From Tupaia tana (lineage: Eukaryota > Chordata > Mammalia > Scandentia > Tupaiidae): DNA of 64,000 bases. The position numbers were made by a program, and so were the translations under genes. The stretch covers positions 35,235,233 to 35,299,232 of the forward strand of contig JAKSZU010000004.1 of assembly GCA_026018925.1 (NCBI GenBank), written 5' to 3'. Under the pieces are notes generated by a model that saw nothing but the letters and a program-made list of their open reading frames with translations, ran no database searches and was not told the DNA's origin. Positions 44,397 to 53,766 of this stretch are shown here, one piece after another (within the stretch, counting starts at the first letter, position 1; each line of letters begins with the position of its first letter).

Positions 44397-44651
44397 GGGA
44401 CCAGCAGTTAGCATACTGGCTATGTGGCTGGACTCCCAGGTAGTCGACCACAGTTCAAGTCCCAGACCCAGTGGCTTAAACTCATACCGGGCTCATGTGC
44501 ATGCATGCCTAAGATCCCGAGAGGAGAATGGAGAAAGGATTACGTCGTGGCCATCCTCCCTGGGGAGTGTTTCTCACTTTCTGTCTCTCTGTCTCTCTCT
44601 GTCTTTCTGGCGACCACATGCGCCCTATAGCAAAAACCTCTCAATAAAAAA
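44397..44651 (+). mobile_element. tSINE-A with 16-bp TSD
   Basis: 'agatattaaatgcatt' (44381-44396) against 'agatattaaatacatt' (44652-44667). The body palindrome has decayed to 'cctccctggggag'. Confidence 0.95.
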
Positions 44652-44667
44652 AGATATTAAATACATT

Positions 44668-44836
44668 TGACTGGCTATATTTTCGACTTATGAAGGGTTT
44701 ATCATACATAACCATTGTAAATTGAGAAGCACCTATATTTCTAAGAGATGAAAATAATGCTTTACCTCTACATTTTTTGAGATGTAAGAGGATTTATAAC
44801 AAAAACTTACATGTGGCAAAAATGCTGATTTAAAAC
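44668..44836. other. Short unassigned gap
   Basis: AT-rich, no gene. Confidence 0.4.
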
Positions 44837-44846
44837 AAGTATGACT

Positions 44847-45031
44847 GGGGCCAGCAGATGGTGTGGTGGTTGAGGTGCTGGACTCTCACATGGCCAACCA
44901 CAATTTGAGTCTCAGAACTTGTGGCTTTCTCTCTCTTTCTCTTTCTCTCTCTCTGGTGAGCAAATGTACCCTAATATAACATTTTAAATAATAAATAAAA
45001 GCAAACAAATAATTATTTTAAAAAATAAATA
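44847..45031 (+). mobile_element. tSINE-B with 10-bp TSD
   Basis: 'aagtatgact' at 44837-44846 and 45032-45041. Its 3' end uses the A-type phrase 'ggtgagcaaatgtaccct', a hybrid between the two families. Confidence 0.93.
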
Positions 45032-45042
45032 AAGTATGACTT

Positions 45043-45303
45043 GGGGTCAGCAGGTGGCATGGTGGTTAAGAAGCTGGATTTCCACAAGGCTGACCCTGGT
45101 TCGAGTCCTATACCAAGCAGCTTGAGAATCACACTGGGTGCATGTGTGTGTGTGCCCCAAACCCTAGGAGAATGGGGAAAGGACTGTGGTACAGCATGCC
45201 CCTGGTGGGGGGATGATTTCTCACTTTCCCTCTTAGCCTCTCTCTATGTCTCTCCTTTCCAATGACTCCCCCCACAAAAAAACTTAATAAATAAATAAAT
45301 AAG
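45043..45303 (+). mobile_element. tSINE-A-like, diverged
   Basis: 'ggggtcagcaggtggcatgg', B box 'ggttcgagtcc', 'aatggggaaaggactgtgg', AAAT tail. It follows the neighbouring tSINE-B without a gap. Confidence 0.88.
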
Positions 45304-45349
45304 TTTGAAAAATCTTGACATATAGAAATACATGTTTGAAATAAAATAA

Positions 45350-45480
45350 AAACAGACATAGTGCTGACTGCCTGTAATTACAACTACTCAGGACCTCAAG
45401 TTTGAGGTCAGCCTGGGCAATACAATAAGACCCTATCTCTACAAAATAACAAAGGAAAAAAAAGAAAACTCAACACACAA
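45350..45480 (+). mobile_element. 7SL-derived monomer SINE with internal deletion
   Basis: 'gcctgtaattacaactactcagga' (in part), then directly 'cctcaagtttgagg' + 'tcagcctgggcaatac' + 'aataagaccctatctctac' and an A-rich tail. This is the 7SL/Alu order with the 'gaggctgagg...' block missing, resembling free left monomers. Confidence 0.8.
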
Positions 45481-46620
45481 AAATCAAATGCATTCATTGA
45501 TGACAATGTTCTAAAACATACAAAAACCTTTTTATTAGGAGCAGAATGAAATACAGAGATGTTAATGGTTTGTTCCTGAAAACATTTATGGTAGTGTCTT
45601 TTTTGGGGGGACTAAAAAGTTAATACAAAATAAACATTTGTAGAAAAAAGAAAATGCTTTCAACTTGAGATAATCATTATAACCTGTTACTAAGAAATTT
45701 TTATTTACAACTTTTCTCTGACTCACAATAACAGATGTTAACCGAGTTTTGCTCTCAAGATATGGCAAAGTCAACTGTTTGTTTTCAAATGCAAATCATT
45801 ATACACAGCATATTTTCTGAATTTTCAGGATAAACTTTATTTGATGTATGAGGCATTTAAGAGACAAATATTATCTAAATCTTTGTTACAGACCACCACA
45901 TCCAGAACCAATTTATTAAAACCCTGTGGTAGAACAGATCCCATAATAAAACACTGTATAATGGAATTTTTCTTAAACATTAAAATCTGGTTTAAAAAAA
46001 TTCCAGTGGTTATTCTAGAACTTTGTGAAAATCTAAGCCATGTGATGGGAATTCTAAAATCTCTCCTAGTCTAGGGAGCAAAAGCAGATTTTTAATATCT
46101 TTCAAGTATCCTAAATTATCGAGTAGTTACAAACTGCATGAGAAAGAAACAGACCCAGTCATTTTGTCAGCAGCCTCATTTGGAATGGCTTCAGTAAACG
46201 TTCGTTTCATATCACGTTTTTAAATGATTAGTATACATGTAGATGCTCTCACAGATTGCAAAGGACAGAAAGAATCTCATTACTATTGAAACTCTATTTG
46301 CAACTCTCATAAATTATTGATTAGCCTTAATCTGGATATATGCATAGCTTTGCTCATAATTTTAATCATTATGCAGATATGTTTATTTTCCTGTTATTGC
46401 ATGTGTGTGTGTGTGATCACTTATACTGACTACTGTCAAACCACGTTGGAAAACAGAAAACTCTGTTAGCAGTCTAGAGACTAAGCACCAATTCGTTTGC
46501 CTCCAAGCGTGTTTATTTGCCATAGTCCTATATTTCAATATCTAGATAGATTCCATTTGGTCATTCATTTAGGGATCTGCTGAGTACATCTACATACAAA
46601 TTGCCTACCTTTTGCATGAG
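45481..46620. other. Unassigned 1.1-kb stretch
   Basis: The longest repeat-poor part of the right half. No coding evidence. A candidate for unique sequence. Confidence 0.4.
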
Positions 46621-46623
46621 CTT

Positions 46624-47090
46624 CCCCCCCCCTTTTTTTTTTTTTAAGAATTATTTATTGGGACCAGCAGTTAGCGTAATGTCTATGTCGCTGGACTCCC
46701 ATGTAGTCAACAGTGATTCGAGTCCCGGACCCGCTGGCTTAAACTCACGCCGGGCGTGTGTGCGTGCATGCCCAAGATCCCAAGAGGAGAATGGAGGAGA
46801 AGGGATTGCGGCGTGGCCATCCCCCCGGGGGGTGATTTCTCGCTTTCTGTCTCTATGTCTCTGTCTTCCTGGCGAGTGCACGCACCCTATAGCAAAAACT
46901 CCTCCAAAAAAGAGAGAGAGAGAATTATTTATTTAATTTTACTTCTTTATGATTATCATTCATTTAGACCAGAAAGAGACATAGAGAAAGAAAGAGAGGG
47001 AGTGAGAAAGCAAGCCACCAGGTCTGGGACTCGAACCACAGTCAGCCATGTGGGAATCCAGCACCTTAACCACCATGCCACCTGCCATCC
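46624..47090 (-). mobile_element. tSINE-B split by a tSINE-A
   Basis: Tail 'ttttaagaattatttatt' at 46640-46659. It resumes at 46921 with 'agaattatttatttaatttt', then 'gagaaagcaagccaccagg' and a head ending 'cacctgcc'. Confidence 0.92.
46660..46920 (+). mobile_element. tSINE-A nested in a tSINE-B tail
   Basis: 'agaattatttatt' flanks it (46647-46659 and 46921-46933). B box 'gattcgagtcc', C6GG6-like palindrome and a GA-rich tail. Confidence 0.95.
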
Positions 47091-47099
47091 GTGAGCTCT

Positions 47100-47312
47100 C
47101 CCTTTTAAGTTCATTTATTTATTTCTTTCATGAGAAACAGAGAAACAGAGAGAGAGAAGCATCCTTCACACGGTCTTCATGCTGTGATCCACGCCAGAGT
47201 CTGCCTGGACCAAGGGAACATACACCCAGCATGCTCAGAGAAGTCCCAGAATGCAAATCAAGGACCTTTCCCGCGTGGGTTCAGGTACGTTACTGCTGTG
47301 CCATCACCTGGT
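47100..47312 (-). mobile_element. tSINE-D
   Basis: 'gaaacagagaaacagagag', 'cagcatgctcagagaagtccc', 'cccgcgtgggttcagg', 'gttactgctgtgccatcacc'. The order matches the 35.7-kb copy. Confidence 0.65.
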
Positions 47313-47479
47313 TTTGTGTTCTCTTTTCAAGAAAGATTCTATACAACTGAGATTACAAATTGAAACTTAACTAGTATTAATTGATCATCTGACCATTTTG
47401 TGGTGATTTTACATGCATTGTCTAAAAATCAAGTATTATTTATATGTTGGTATATTTCTTTCTAATGACTTTATTTTGA

Positions 47480-47640
47480 ATGTAATTTGGACACTGCTTT
47501 TTAAAAATACAACATAGATATCTTAAACATTTTCCATGTTTAAATCTTCATGACCATAATCTTTAGTGGCTCCCTCAAGTGAACAGAATAGTTCCATTAT
47601 AAACTCTTCATTAATGGACCATTTAGGTCAGGGTTTACAT
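47480..47640 (-). mobile_element. Old L1 ORF2-end fragment
   Basis: 'taaacattttccatgtttaaat', 'gaatagttccattat', 'cttcattaatggaccatttagg' resemble the reversed ORF2 end of L1M. Weak. Confidence 0.5.
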
Positions 47641-47662
47641 TTCACTATTAGAAATAAGAATG

Positions 47663-47856
47663 CCCAGGAGGCCGGCAGGTGACGTAAATGGTTAAAGACA
47701 CTGGACTTCCACGTGACTGACCATGGGTCAAGGCTCGGACCTGGCAGCTTGCTTTCTCACTTTCTCTCTTTCTCTCTCTCTCTCTCATCAAATTAAAACA
47801 AATGATAATAATAATAATAAAGTTAAATAAAATAATTCTTAAAAAAAAGAAAGAAA
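47663..47856 (+). mobile_element. tSINE-B with 12-bp TSD
   Basis: 'gaaataagaatg' at 47651-47662 and 47857-47868. Head 'aggaggccggcaggtgacg', 'tctcatcaaattaaaac', AAT tail. Confidence 0.93.
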
Positions 47857-47937
47857 GAAATAAGAATGTCTTGCACTTCACACACGTCAGAGTTGTGGAC
47901 AGACAACCTTGTATATAGCACAAAGCCCGGATTTTTT

Positions 47938-48312
47938 CTTTTTTTTTAACTTTTAAAAAATACCTTTTATTGGGTATATTCGAAGTTTACAAAATGTTAT
48001 GAGATGCAGAGATAAATACAGCTACATACAGATTAGCATGTTTTTTCAATAGCGTGGTAAGACAAGCTAAAATCTGTTTCACAAAAACTTACCTATTTCT
48101 TAACCTCTTTTTTCATTTTTGTATCAATTAAATGGTTTTCCCTGTTCTCTCCCTCCCTCCCTCTATTACTTACCCCTTATTATCCCCACACCCTGTACTG
48201 TCTCTAGTACCGGCCGTTGCCCTCCCTGCTATTTTACCTTCCAATCTTTTGGTTTCTGCTAATTCTGCTCTTTTATAAACAAAAAAATCAACCTTTTGTT
48301 TCAATAGATCTT
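47938..48312 (-). mobile_element. L1 3' UTR fragment
   Basis: 'tttattgggtatattcgaag', 'aaaatgttatgagatgcag', then a long pyrimidine tract 'ctccctccctccctctatta' and 'ccaatcttttggtttctgc'. This is an L1 3' UTR with its polypurine strand reversed. Confidence 0.7.
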
Positions 48313-48314
48313 TT

Positions 48315-48508
48315 GGGGCCAGCCCCTGGCCTAGTGGTTAAGGCAGCTGGATCCTACACAGCCGATGCAGTGTCTTGGAAGACATACCCGGGAGGGAGAA
48401 ATGGAGAAAAGACTGAGGTGGCATGGCCAGGCCCCATGGGGGATGCTTTCGACTTTTGCCCACCTAGCGTGCACACACACACTTGGCAAAATTTTAAAAG
48501 AAAAAATA
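48315..48508 (+). mobile_element. Old tSINE-A-like SINE, shortened
   Basis: 'ggggccagcccctggcctagtgg', 'ggatcctacacagccgatgc', 'ggagaaatggagaaaagactg', 'aggccccatgggggatgc', A-rich tail. Confidence 0.8.
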
Positions 48509-48511
48509 GCA

Positions 48512-49125
48512 CACATAGATCTTTTTGAATTCCTTTGTGCTTTGTGTCTTTTACTTCTGCTGTCATCCTCAGCTCTTCCTTTCCTTCTAAGTTCCGTGTG
48601 TGCTTCCTTCACTAGCTCCTTGTTGTGCATTGTTAGGTTATTTGACACCTTTCTACTCCTTTTTTTTTTTTTTTTAAAGAATTATCTTATTTAACTTTAT
48701 TCATTTTATTTATTTTAATTTGACAAGAGAGGGACAGAGCCAGAGAGAAAGAGAGAGAGAGAAAGTGAGAAGGCAAGCTGCCAGATCCAGGACTCGAACC
48801 GTGGACAGCCATGTGGGAGTCCAGCACCCTTTACCACCACACTACCTGCTGGCCCCAATACCTTTCTACTTCTTAGATGAAGGTGTTTATTGCTATAAAC
48901 TTCCTTCTTAGTCCGGTGTTTGCTGTATCCCACAGATTTCCCTGTGTTGTATTCTCATTTTCATTCGTTTTGAGAAATATTTAAATTTCCTACTCAGTCT
49001 CTTCATTGGCCCAATGGTCCAGCAGCATGATATTTAACCCCATGTATCTTTACAGTTTCCAAAGTCCCTCTTCCTACTAATATCTATTTTGATCCATTGT
49101 AAAGCCCGGAATCTTGACTGTAGCC
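48512..49125 (-). mobile_element. Old L1 ORF2 fragment, split by a tSINE-B
   Basis: Reversed ORF2 linker between the endonuclease and reverse transcriptase: 'ttgttaggttatttgacacc', 'tattgctataaacttccttc', 'tgctgtatcccacagatttc', 'gtattctcattttcattcg', 'cttcattggcccaatggtcc', 'cagcagcatgatatttaacc'. Confidence 0.8.
48661..48859 (-). mobile_element. tSINE-B with TSD
   Basis: 'acctttctact' on both sides (48647-48657 and 48860-48870). T-run, 'tttgacaagagagggac', 'agtgagaaggcaagctgcc', head ending 'cctgctggcccc'. Confidence 0.95.
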
Positions 49126-49489
49126 CAGCTGGTTTATACATTACTACTATGTGGCAGGAATATCAAAGGGAGGAATGCAAGGTTAAAAAAATAAAATCAA
49201 GAACAGATGGAAATGCATTTAAATAACTTCACTTTTCATATATGGCATTCATTTCCACCCATTTTATTTACATGCATGTTATACATAGTCACTGTAAACA
49301 AATTTGAATGCCAATAAGCGCACAAAAAAGAAAGTATTCTTCAGTCACAATACCTAAAAAAACAAATCCCATAAACATTAGATGCATAAGGGTAAAGTTT
49401 CCAGAGGGGTAAAATTTGAAGCTCAGGGAAAGCAAGGATTCTCTGTTCTTTACTTCATTCGTCTCTGTACTACTCTTTGTCATTTTTCT
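49126..49489. other. Unassigned stretch
   Basis: No gene. 49447-49489 has a counterpart near 53219. Confidence 0.4.
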
Positions 49490-49732
49490 TTAAGGTTTTT
49501 ACCATGGGTGCGAGCACTTCCCAGAGAGAGAGAGCAAGAGCAAAGTGAGAAATCCCCTCCCAGGGCAGACGGTCACATTGTAATCCCTTCTCCTCCATCC
49601 TGCTGCTGGGATTTGGGGCACTTACACACATGTACTGGGAGTGATTTTCAAGCTACCAGGTCCAGGATTTGAATTCTGGTCGGCCATGTGGGAGTCTAGG
49701 GCCTTAACCATCCCTCCACCTGCTGTCCCAAG
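49490..49732 (-). mobile_element. Old tSINE-A-like SINE
   Basis: 'tttttaccatgggtgcgagc', 'gagaaatcccctcccaggg', 'ggtcacattgtaatccc', 'cttaaccatccctccacctgc'. Confidence 0.82.
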
Positions 49733-49798
49733 TCTTTCTAATTCTTAGCAACTGTTGAGTAGGACCCTTCTGGGCCCTGGTTCAGAAAGCACAAGGAG

Positions 49799-50078
49799 GG
49801 AACCAGCAGTTAGCGTAATGGCTATGTCGCTGGACTCCCACGTGGCCTACCGCGGTTCACATCCCAAACCCGGTGGCTTAAAACTCACGCCGGGCGCGTG
49901 TGCGTGCGTGTGTGCCCAAGATCCCGAGAGGGGAATGGAGGAGAAGGGATTGCGGCGTGACCATCCCCCCTGGGTGGTGATTTCTCGCTTTCTGTCTCTA
50001 TGTCTCTCTCTCTCTCTCTGTCTGGCGAGCGCACGAGCCCTACAGCGAAAACCTCTCAAAAAAAAAAAAAAAAAAAAA
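49799..50078 (+). mobile_element. tSINE-A, young, 15-bp TSD
   Basis: 'agaaagcacaaggag' is perfect at 49784-49798 and 50079-50093. Long A tail and CpG-rich body. Confidence 0.97.
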
Positions 50079-50253
50079 AGAAAGCACAAGGAGTTCTCCA
50101 TCACAGGATGTATAAAAATCTGGAGACGTTTCCTCAGCCTGAAAGTTAACTCAGCTTCCCCTATAGTTTCCTATTTGTATCATTAAAAAGAAGAATTCTG
50201 TTCATTAAAGTCTGTGCTTTCGCTTATCTACCAGCTCCACCAACCCAACTTTT

Positions 50254-50990
50254 TTTTTCAATTTATTTATTTGCATTCATTCACTGAACATCATTACAGC
50301 ATACAAAATGAGATTTTCCATCCAAAGTACATTATATATTGTCTCAATCAAGCACATCAACAAACATGTTATTGTCAGCAAATGATCTTCCATTTCTTGT
50401 CTTCTGTATGTTTTGCTTTTTTTCCCCCCCATCCTTGATTCCCTATCTCCTACCCTCTCCCATCTCCCACTCTCCTCCCACACTGTCTCTGGTATCTATG
50501 TTTGCTTTCTATACTGTTTTCTCCTCACATTTTATTGTATCGCCAAAGACCCTAATCAATCCAATTACCCTCATAGCAAACACAGGTGATACACACATTT
50601 CCATGAACACAAGTCTTACTTTACACATCCTATAAAGTAACACCTAGCTGGGGCTACATATCCTACTGCAGTCATTGAATAGATATATAGTTTGTTTCTG
50701 AAACTTTTTTCTTTTTGTAACTCAATTTACATTCCTTCCCTAAGCTTCATCACAGCATACAAAATGCAGTCTCCCATCCAGTACACACTGCATAGTGACA
50801 CAATCATGCACATTACAAAAAATTTTCCATTACTAGTTCCTAGAATTACTTCCACCCCTCTTTCTGACCCTCTGTCCCTTCCCACCCTCCTCTCACACCA
50901 CCTCTGGTGTCTACAATTGTCCTTCATTCCCTTCCCATCCGCGTTGCATTGATCACACAATTTCCTACATAATCTAACTACTTTCAATGG
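50254..50990 (-). other. 3' UTR of the half-L1, two related units
   Basis: Two segments about 457 bp apart share the same order: 'acagcatacaaaatg' (50296 and 50753), then 'ttttccat', then a C/T-rich tract (G-rich on the sense strand) with 'cctcccacactgtctctgg' (50476) and 'cctctcacaccacctctgg' (50889), and 'ttgtat/tgcattg'. Sense-strand polypurine tracts are a standard L1 3' UTR feature. The duplication is diverged, so it is older than this insertion. Confidence 0.7.
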
Positions 50991-51255
50991 TGAGTTCACT
51001 CATTACTGCTAAGAAAACCAGTTTTAACTTAACTCAAAGAAGTGCCAAGGAATTTTGCTTAAAGCCAGGAAACAAGTTAGGATTCTGTTCAAATGGTAGG
51101 TGCGTGAACCTATCAGTCTCATGTACTTTTATCTTCTGTTCTGGTTCAATTTTCCTGATTAAATTCTGGGATATAATATTCAACTCCAGACTTGTCCCTA
51201 TGATTAAGTTGGCCACTTTCATAGTTTTTGGACTCTTATTTCCATGTGTCTGTGT

Positions 51256-52257
51256 TTAATTTTCTTGATACAACACACCCTTGAGAACTTCTTGGAGATC
51301 TGGTCTGGTGCTGGTAAATTCTTTCAGGTTTTGTTTATCTGAGAATGTTCTTGTCTTTTCTTCCCACCTGAAAGATAATCTTGCTGGGTACAGTATTCTT
51401 GGCTGAAATTGCTTCTCTCGTAACACTTTGAATATATTTTCCCATTCTCTCCTCGCTCGCATTGTTTCCGATGAGAGATCTGCTGTTAGCCTGATGGGAT
51501 GTCCTTTGTAGGTAACTTGATGTTTCTCTCTTGCCAATCTTAGTATCTTGTCTTTGTCTGCGGCTTTGGTCAACCTGGCTATAATGTGTCTTGGAGAAGA
51601 TCTTCTTGGGTTGATTTTATTTGGGGTCCTTTGTATTTCCTGGGACTGGATCTTCGAATGCCTCTCTAGGTTTGGAAAGTTTTCTTGCAGGATTTCATGG
51701 AATAGATTATCAATGCCTTTATGGGTCTCTTCACCTTCTGGAATGCCAGTTATCCAGATATTTGGACATTTGATGGTATCCAGTACTTCTCGCATATCAT
51801 TCTCAAATTTTTGGGCCATTTTCTCAGTCTTCGTGGTGGATTTTTCTAAGCCAGCCATTTTATCTTCTACATCTGAGATTCTATTTTCTGAATGATCTAG
51901 TCTGCTTTTAATACTTTCAAGGGAGATTTTGACTTCTTGTATTATAGACTTCATCTCTAGCAGTTCCGTTTGAGTCTTTTGTAAAGTGTGTAATTCCTCT
52001 TTTAGATCTTGCAAGAATTTCCTCATCTCCTGGAACTCGGCAACTTCTTTCTCCTTTCTCTTTAGCAGTTCATTATCTCTCTTTTCTTCCAGCTCTGTTA
52101 GCTTCGACATTATGAATGCTCTAAATTCCTTATCAGACATTTCCATGACTTTCACCGAACTGCTTGTGGATGAAGGAGAGTTACTCTTTTCCATTGGAGG
52201 AGAGGTATTTTCTCGTTTTCCCATATTTCTCGTGACCCGATGGTGATTTCTTGTCAT
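51256..52257 (-). CDS. L1 ORF1 protein, full-length open frame (333 codons)
   Basis: This is an L1 ORF1p: a trimeric RNA-binding chaperone that coats L1 RNA in cytoplasmic RNPs. Residues about 43-160 are a heptad-like K/E/L-rich coiled coil. NIWITGIPEGEE (166-177) opens the RRM. QEIQRTP (206-212) and SPRHIIARL (221-229) sit at its end. The C-terminal domain has YKGHPIRLTADLS (250-262), ARREWENIF (268-276) and FQPRILYPARLSF (284-296), all conserved in mammalian ORF1p. Length is close to human ORF1p (338). The first ATG gives MTRNHHRVTRN, but M12 (ATG at 52224) begins MGKREN, which aligns with the usual ORF1 start MGKKQN, so the true protein may be 322 residues. There are no stops or frameshifts. 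It lies in an element with no ORF2. Confidence 0.95.
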   Translation of the reverse strand: MTRNHHRVTRNMGKRENTSPPMEKSNSPSSTSSSVKVMEMSDKEFRAFIMSKLTELEEKRDNELLKRKEKEVAEFQEMRKFLQDLKEELHTLQKTQTELLEMKSIIQEVKISLESIKSRLDHSENRISDVEDKMAGLEKSTTKTEKMAQKFENDMREVLDTIKCPNIWITGIPEGEETHKGIDNLFHEILQENFPNLERHSKIQSQEIQRTPNKINPRRSSPRHIIARLTKAADKDKILRLAREKHQVTYKGHPIRLTADLSSETMRARREWENIFKVLREKQFQPRILYPARLSFRWEEKTRTFSDKQNLKEFTSTRPDLQEVLKGVLYQEN

Positions 52258-52362
52258 CTGATGGATGGTGTGTTTCTTTCAAACTCTTGGAGTTAAGCCT
52301 CAATGTTCAGGAGCAAGCAGACAGAGGTGCTCTAGAATCTGTTTGCTGTTCTGTTGTGATCG

Positions 52363-52586
52363 CACACTAGCTTTGCTTGCTGGAGGCTGAATTATGAGTA
52401 GAAAAATCTTCATTTCTCCTGTCCCCTGAAATATCTAGTTCCCAGTAGCCATGCGGAATCCTCTGGAGGAAGGGCTCAACTCTCCTGCCACACTAGCTTT
52501 GCTTGCTGGAGGCTGAATTATGAGTAGAAAATCTTCATTTCTCCTGTCCCCTGAAATATCTAGTTCCCAGTAGCCATGCGGAATCC
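52363..52586 (-). promoter_or_regulatory. Tandem 126-bp units at the 5' end of the half-L1
   Basis: The 98-99 bp at 52363-52461 and 52489-52586 are nearly identical; the outer copy lacks one A. They are separated by 27 bp, giving a 126-bp period. The outer copy ends exactly at the element's 5' boundary. Tandem 5' units are known promoters in some L1 families (mouse monomers). That this one drives transcription is inference. Confidence 0.7.
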
Positions 52587-52603
52587 CCACCAACCCAACT
52601 TTT

Positions 52604-52965
52604 AATGACCTATTTTTCTGTTCGAATCTGCCCTTTCTATCAGTTAAGGGGAGCCTGGGAGGAGAAACAAATGAAGAGAAGGCAAATGATAGGGGCCTAA
52701 AATTCTGAATTTTCCACTCCACATTAGAATCTTTAAATATTTAGCAACTGCAGTCTCTTTATGAAAAACAATTCTCCCACATTTGAGAGTTGCTCTAAGG
52801 TTGGCAAAATGACTGAGATCTTCTCTTGCTACTGGCAAACTTATATACACAGAAAGAGAAATCATTATTTCAATCTTTTTGTAGACAATTCCTGAAGAGC
52901 TGCTGAAATATCTTCAGAATTCTAAGACAGCAAGCAAGCTAGCAGTTAAAACTTTAATTTATTTC
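52604..52965. other. Unassigned stretch
   Basis: No gene or named repeat. Confidence 0.4.
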
Positions 52966-52967
52966 TT

Positions 52968-53012
52968 TTTTAAAAAATTTTTGCTATAGGGCATATGTAC
53001 TTGCAGAAGACC

Positions 53013-53059
<47 letters not shown>

Positions 53060-53151
53060 TAAAGCACCCCACAGGGGAAGGAGGGGGAAGTAGGAAACAC
53101 CACAATCACTCTCCATTATCCTCTTGGGATTTTGGGCACGTGCACGCATGT

Positions 53152-53185
<34 letters not shown>

Positions 53186-53225
53186 ATGTGTGCCTAGTTT
53201 ACTTCTCAAGCTGCTGGGTCCTTTA
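52968..53225 (-). mobile_element. Old tSINE-A with (AG)n and (CA)n expansions
   Basis: 'tttgctatagggcatatg', (AG) run 53008-53056, 'gataaagcaccccacagggg', (CA) run 53152-53182, 'caagctgctgggtcc'. The CT and 'cacgcacg' parts of the body have each become a microsatellite. The head is lost. Confidence 0.85.
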
Positions 53226-53252
53226 TTTCATTCATCTCTGTACCACTCTTTC

Positions 53253-53372
53253 TAATTTTTTTTTAAATTTTTGCCATAGGGCACAAGCACTCACAGTCCT
53301 CGAACCATGTTGTTAGGTGTGTGGGACCTAGCTGTCTCAACCACCATGCCAGACCTGGTGGCTGGCCTACTC
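53253..53372 (-). mobile_element. tSINE-A-like remnant with internal deletion
   Basis: 'tttttgccatagggcacaagc' jumps directly to 'cagtcctcgaaccatg' and 'ctcaaccaccatgcc', so the whole body is missing. Confidence 0.65.
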
Positions 53373-53473
53373 TGTCATTGTTTTTAAGTTTAGAATGTCT
53401 TATTTTTTTTCTTACTCAGAAATCAAAAAGTTCATTAAAAATATTCCTGTAGTTTAAAAAGTAGTTTAACTCT

Positions 53474-53735
53474 GGGACCAGCAGATGGTGTAATGGCTAC
53501 GTCACTGGACTCCCGTGTAGTCAACCATGGTTTGAGTCCCAGACCCAGTGGTTTAAACCCACGCTGGACGTGTGCGCGTGCCCAAGATCCCAAGAGGAGA
53601 GTGGAGGAGAAGAGATTGTAGTGGGCCATCCCCCCGGGGGGTGATTTCTCGCTTTCTGTCTCTCTGTCTCTATCTTTCTGGTGAGCGCGCATACCTTATA
53701 GCAAAAACCTCTCCAAAAAAAGAAAAGAAGATAAA
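53474..53735 (+). mobile_element. tSINE-A
   Basis: 'gggaccagcagatggtgtaatgg', C6GG6 palindrome, 'ccttatagcaaaaacctctcc'. The flanks 'agtttaact' and 'agcttaact' look like an imperfect TSD. Confidence 0.95.
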
Positions 53736-53766
53736 GAAAAATAGCTTAACTTTATATAACCTTATT

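Larger units (their letters stand above)
50254..52586 (-). mobile_element. ORF1-only L1 derivative (half-L1, HAL1-like), apparently complete
   Basis: A 2.33-kb element reads, on the minus strand, as 5' UTR (52586-52258), ORF1 (52257-51256), about 1 kb of non-coding 3' sequence with polypurine tracts, and an A-rich 3' end (50254). 'ccaccaacccaactttt' stands at both edges (50237-50253 and 52587-52603). The last base or two merge with the T-run, giving a TSD of about 15-17 bp. No ORF2 or piece of it is visible between the ORF1 stop and the 3' UTR. This is the known half-L1 architecture: ORF1p only, dependent on another L1 for reverse transcription. An internally deleted single L1 is the alternative. 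The intact frame and intact TSD argue for a recent insertion. Confidence 0.85.

Noticed and set aside
50987-51259. Possible small gene in the 3' part of the half-L1
   Set aside because: The frame is antisense to the element and has no homology I recognise.
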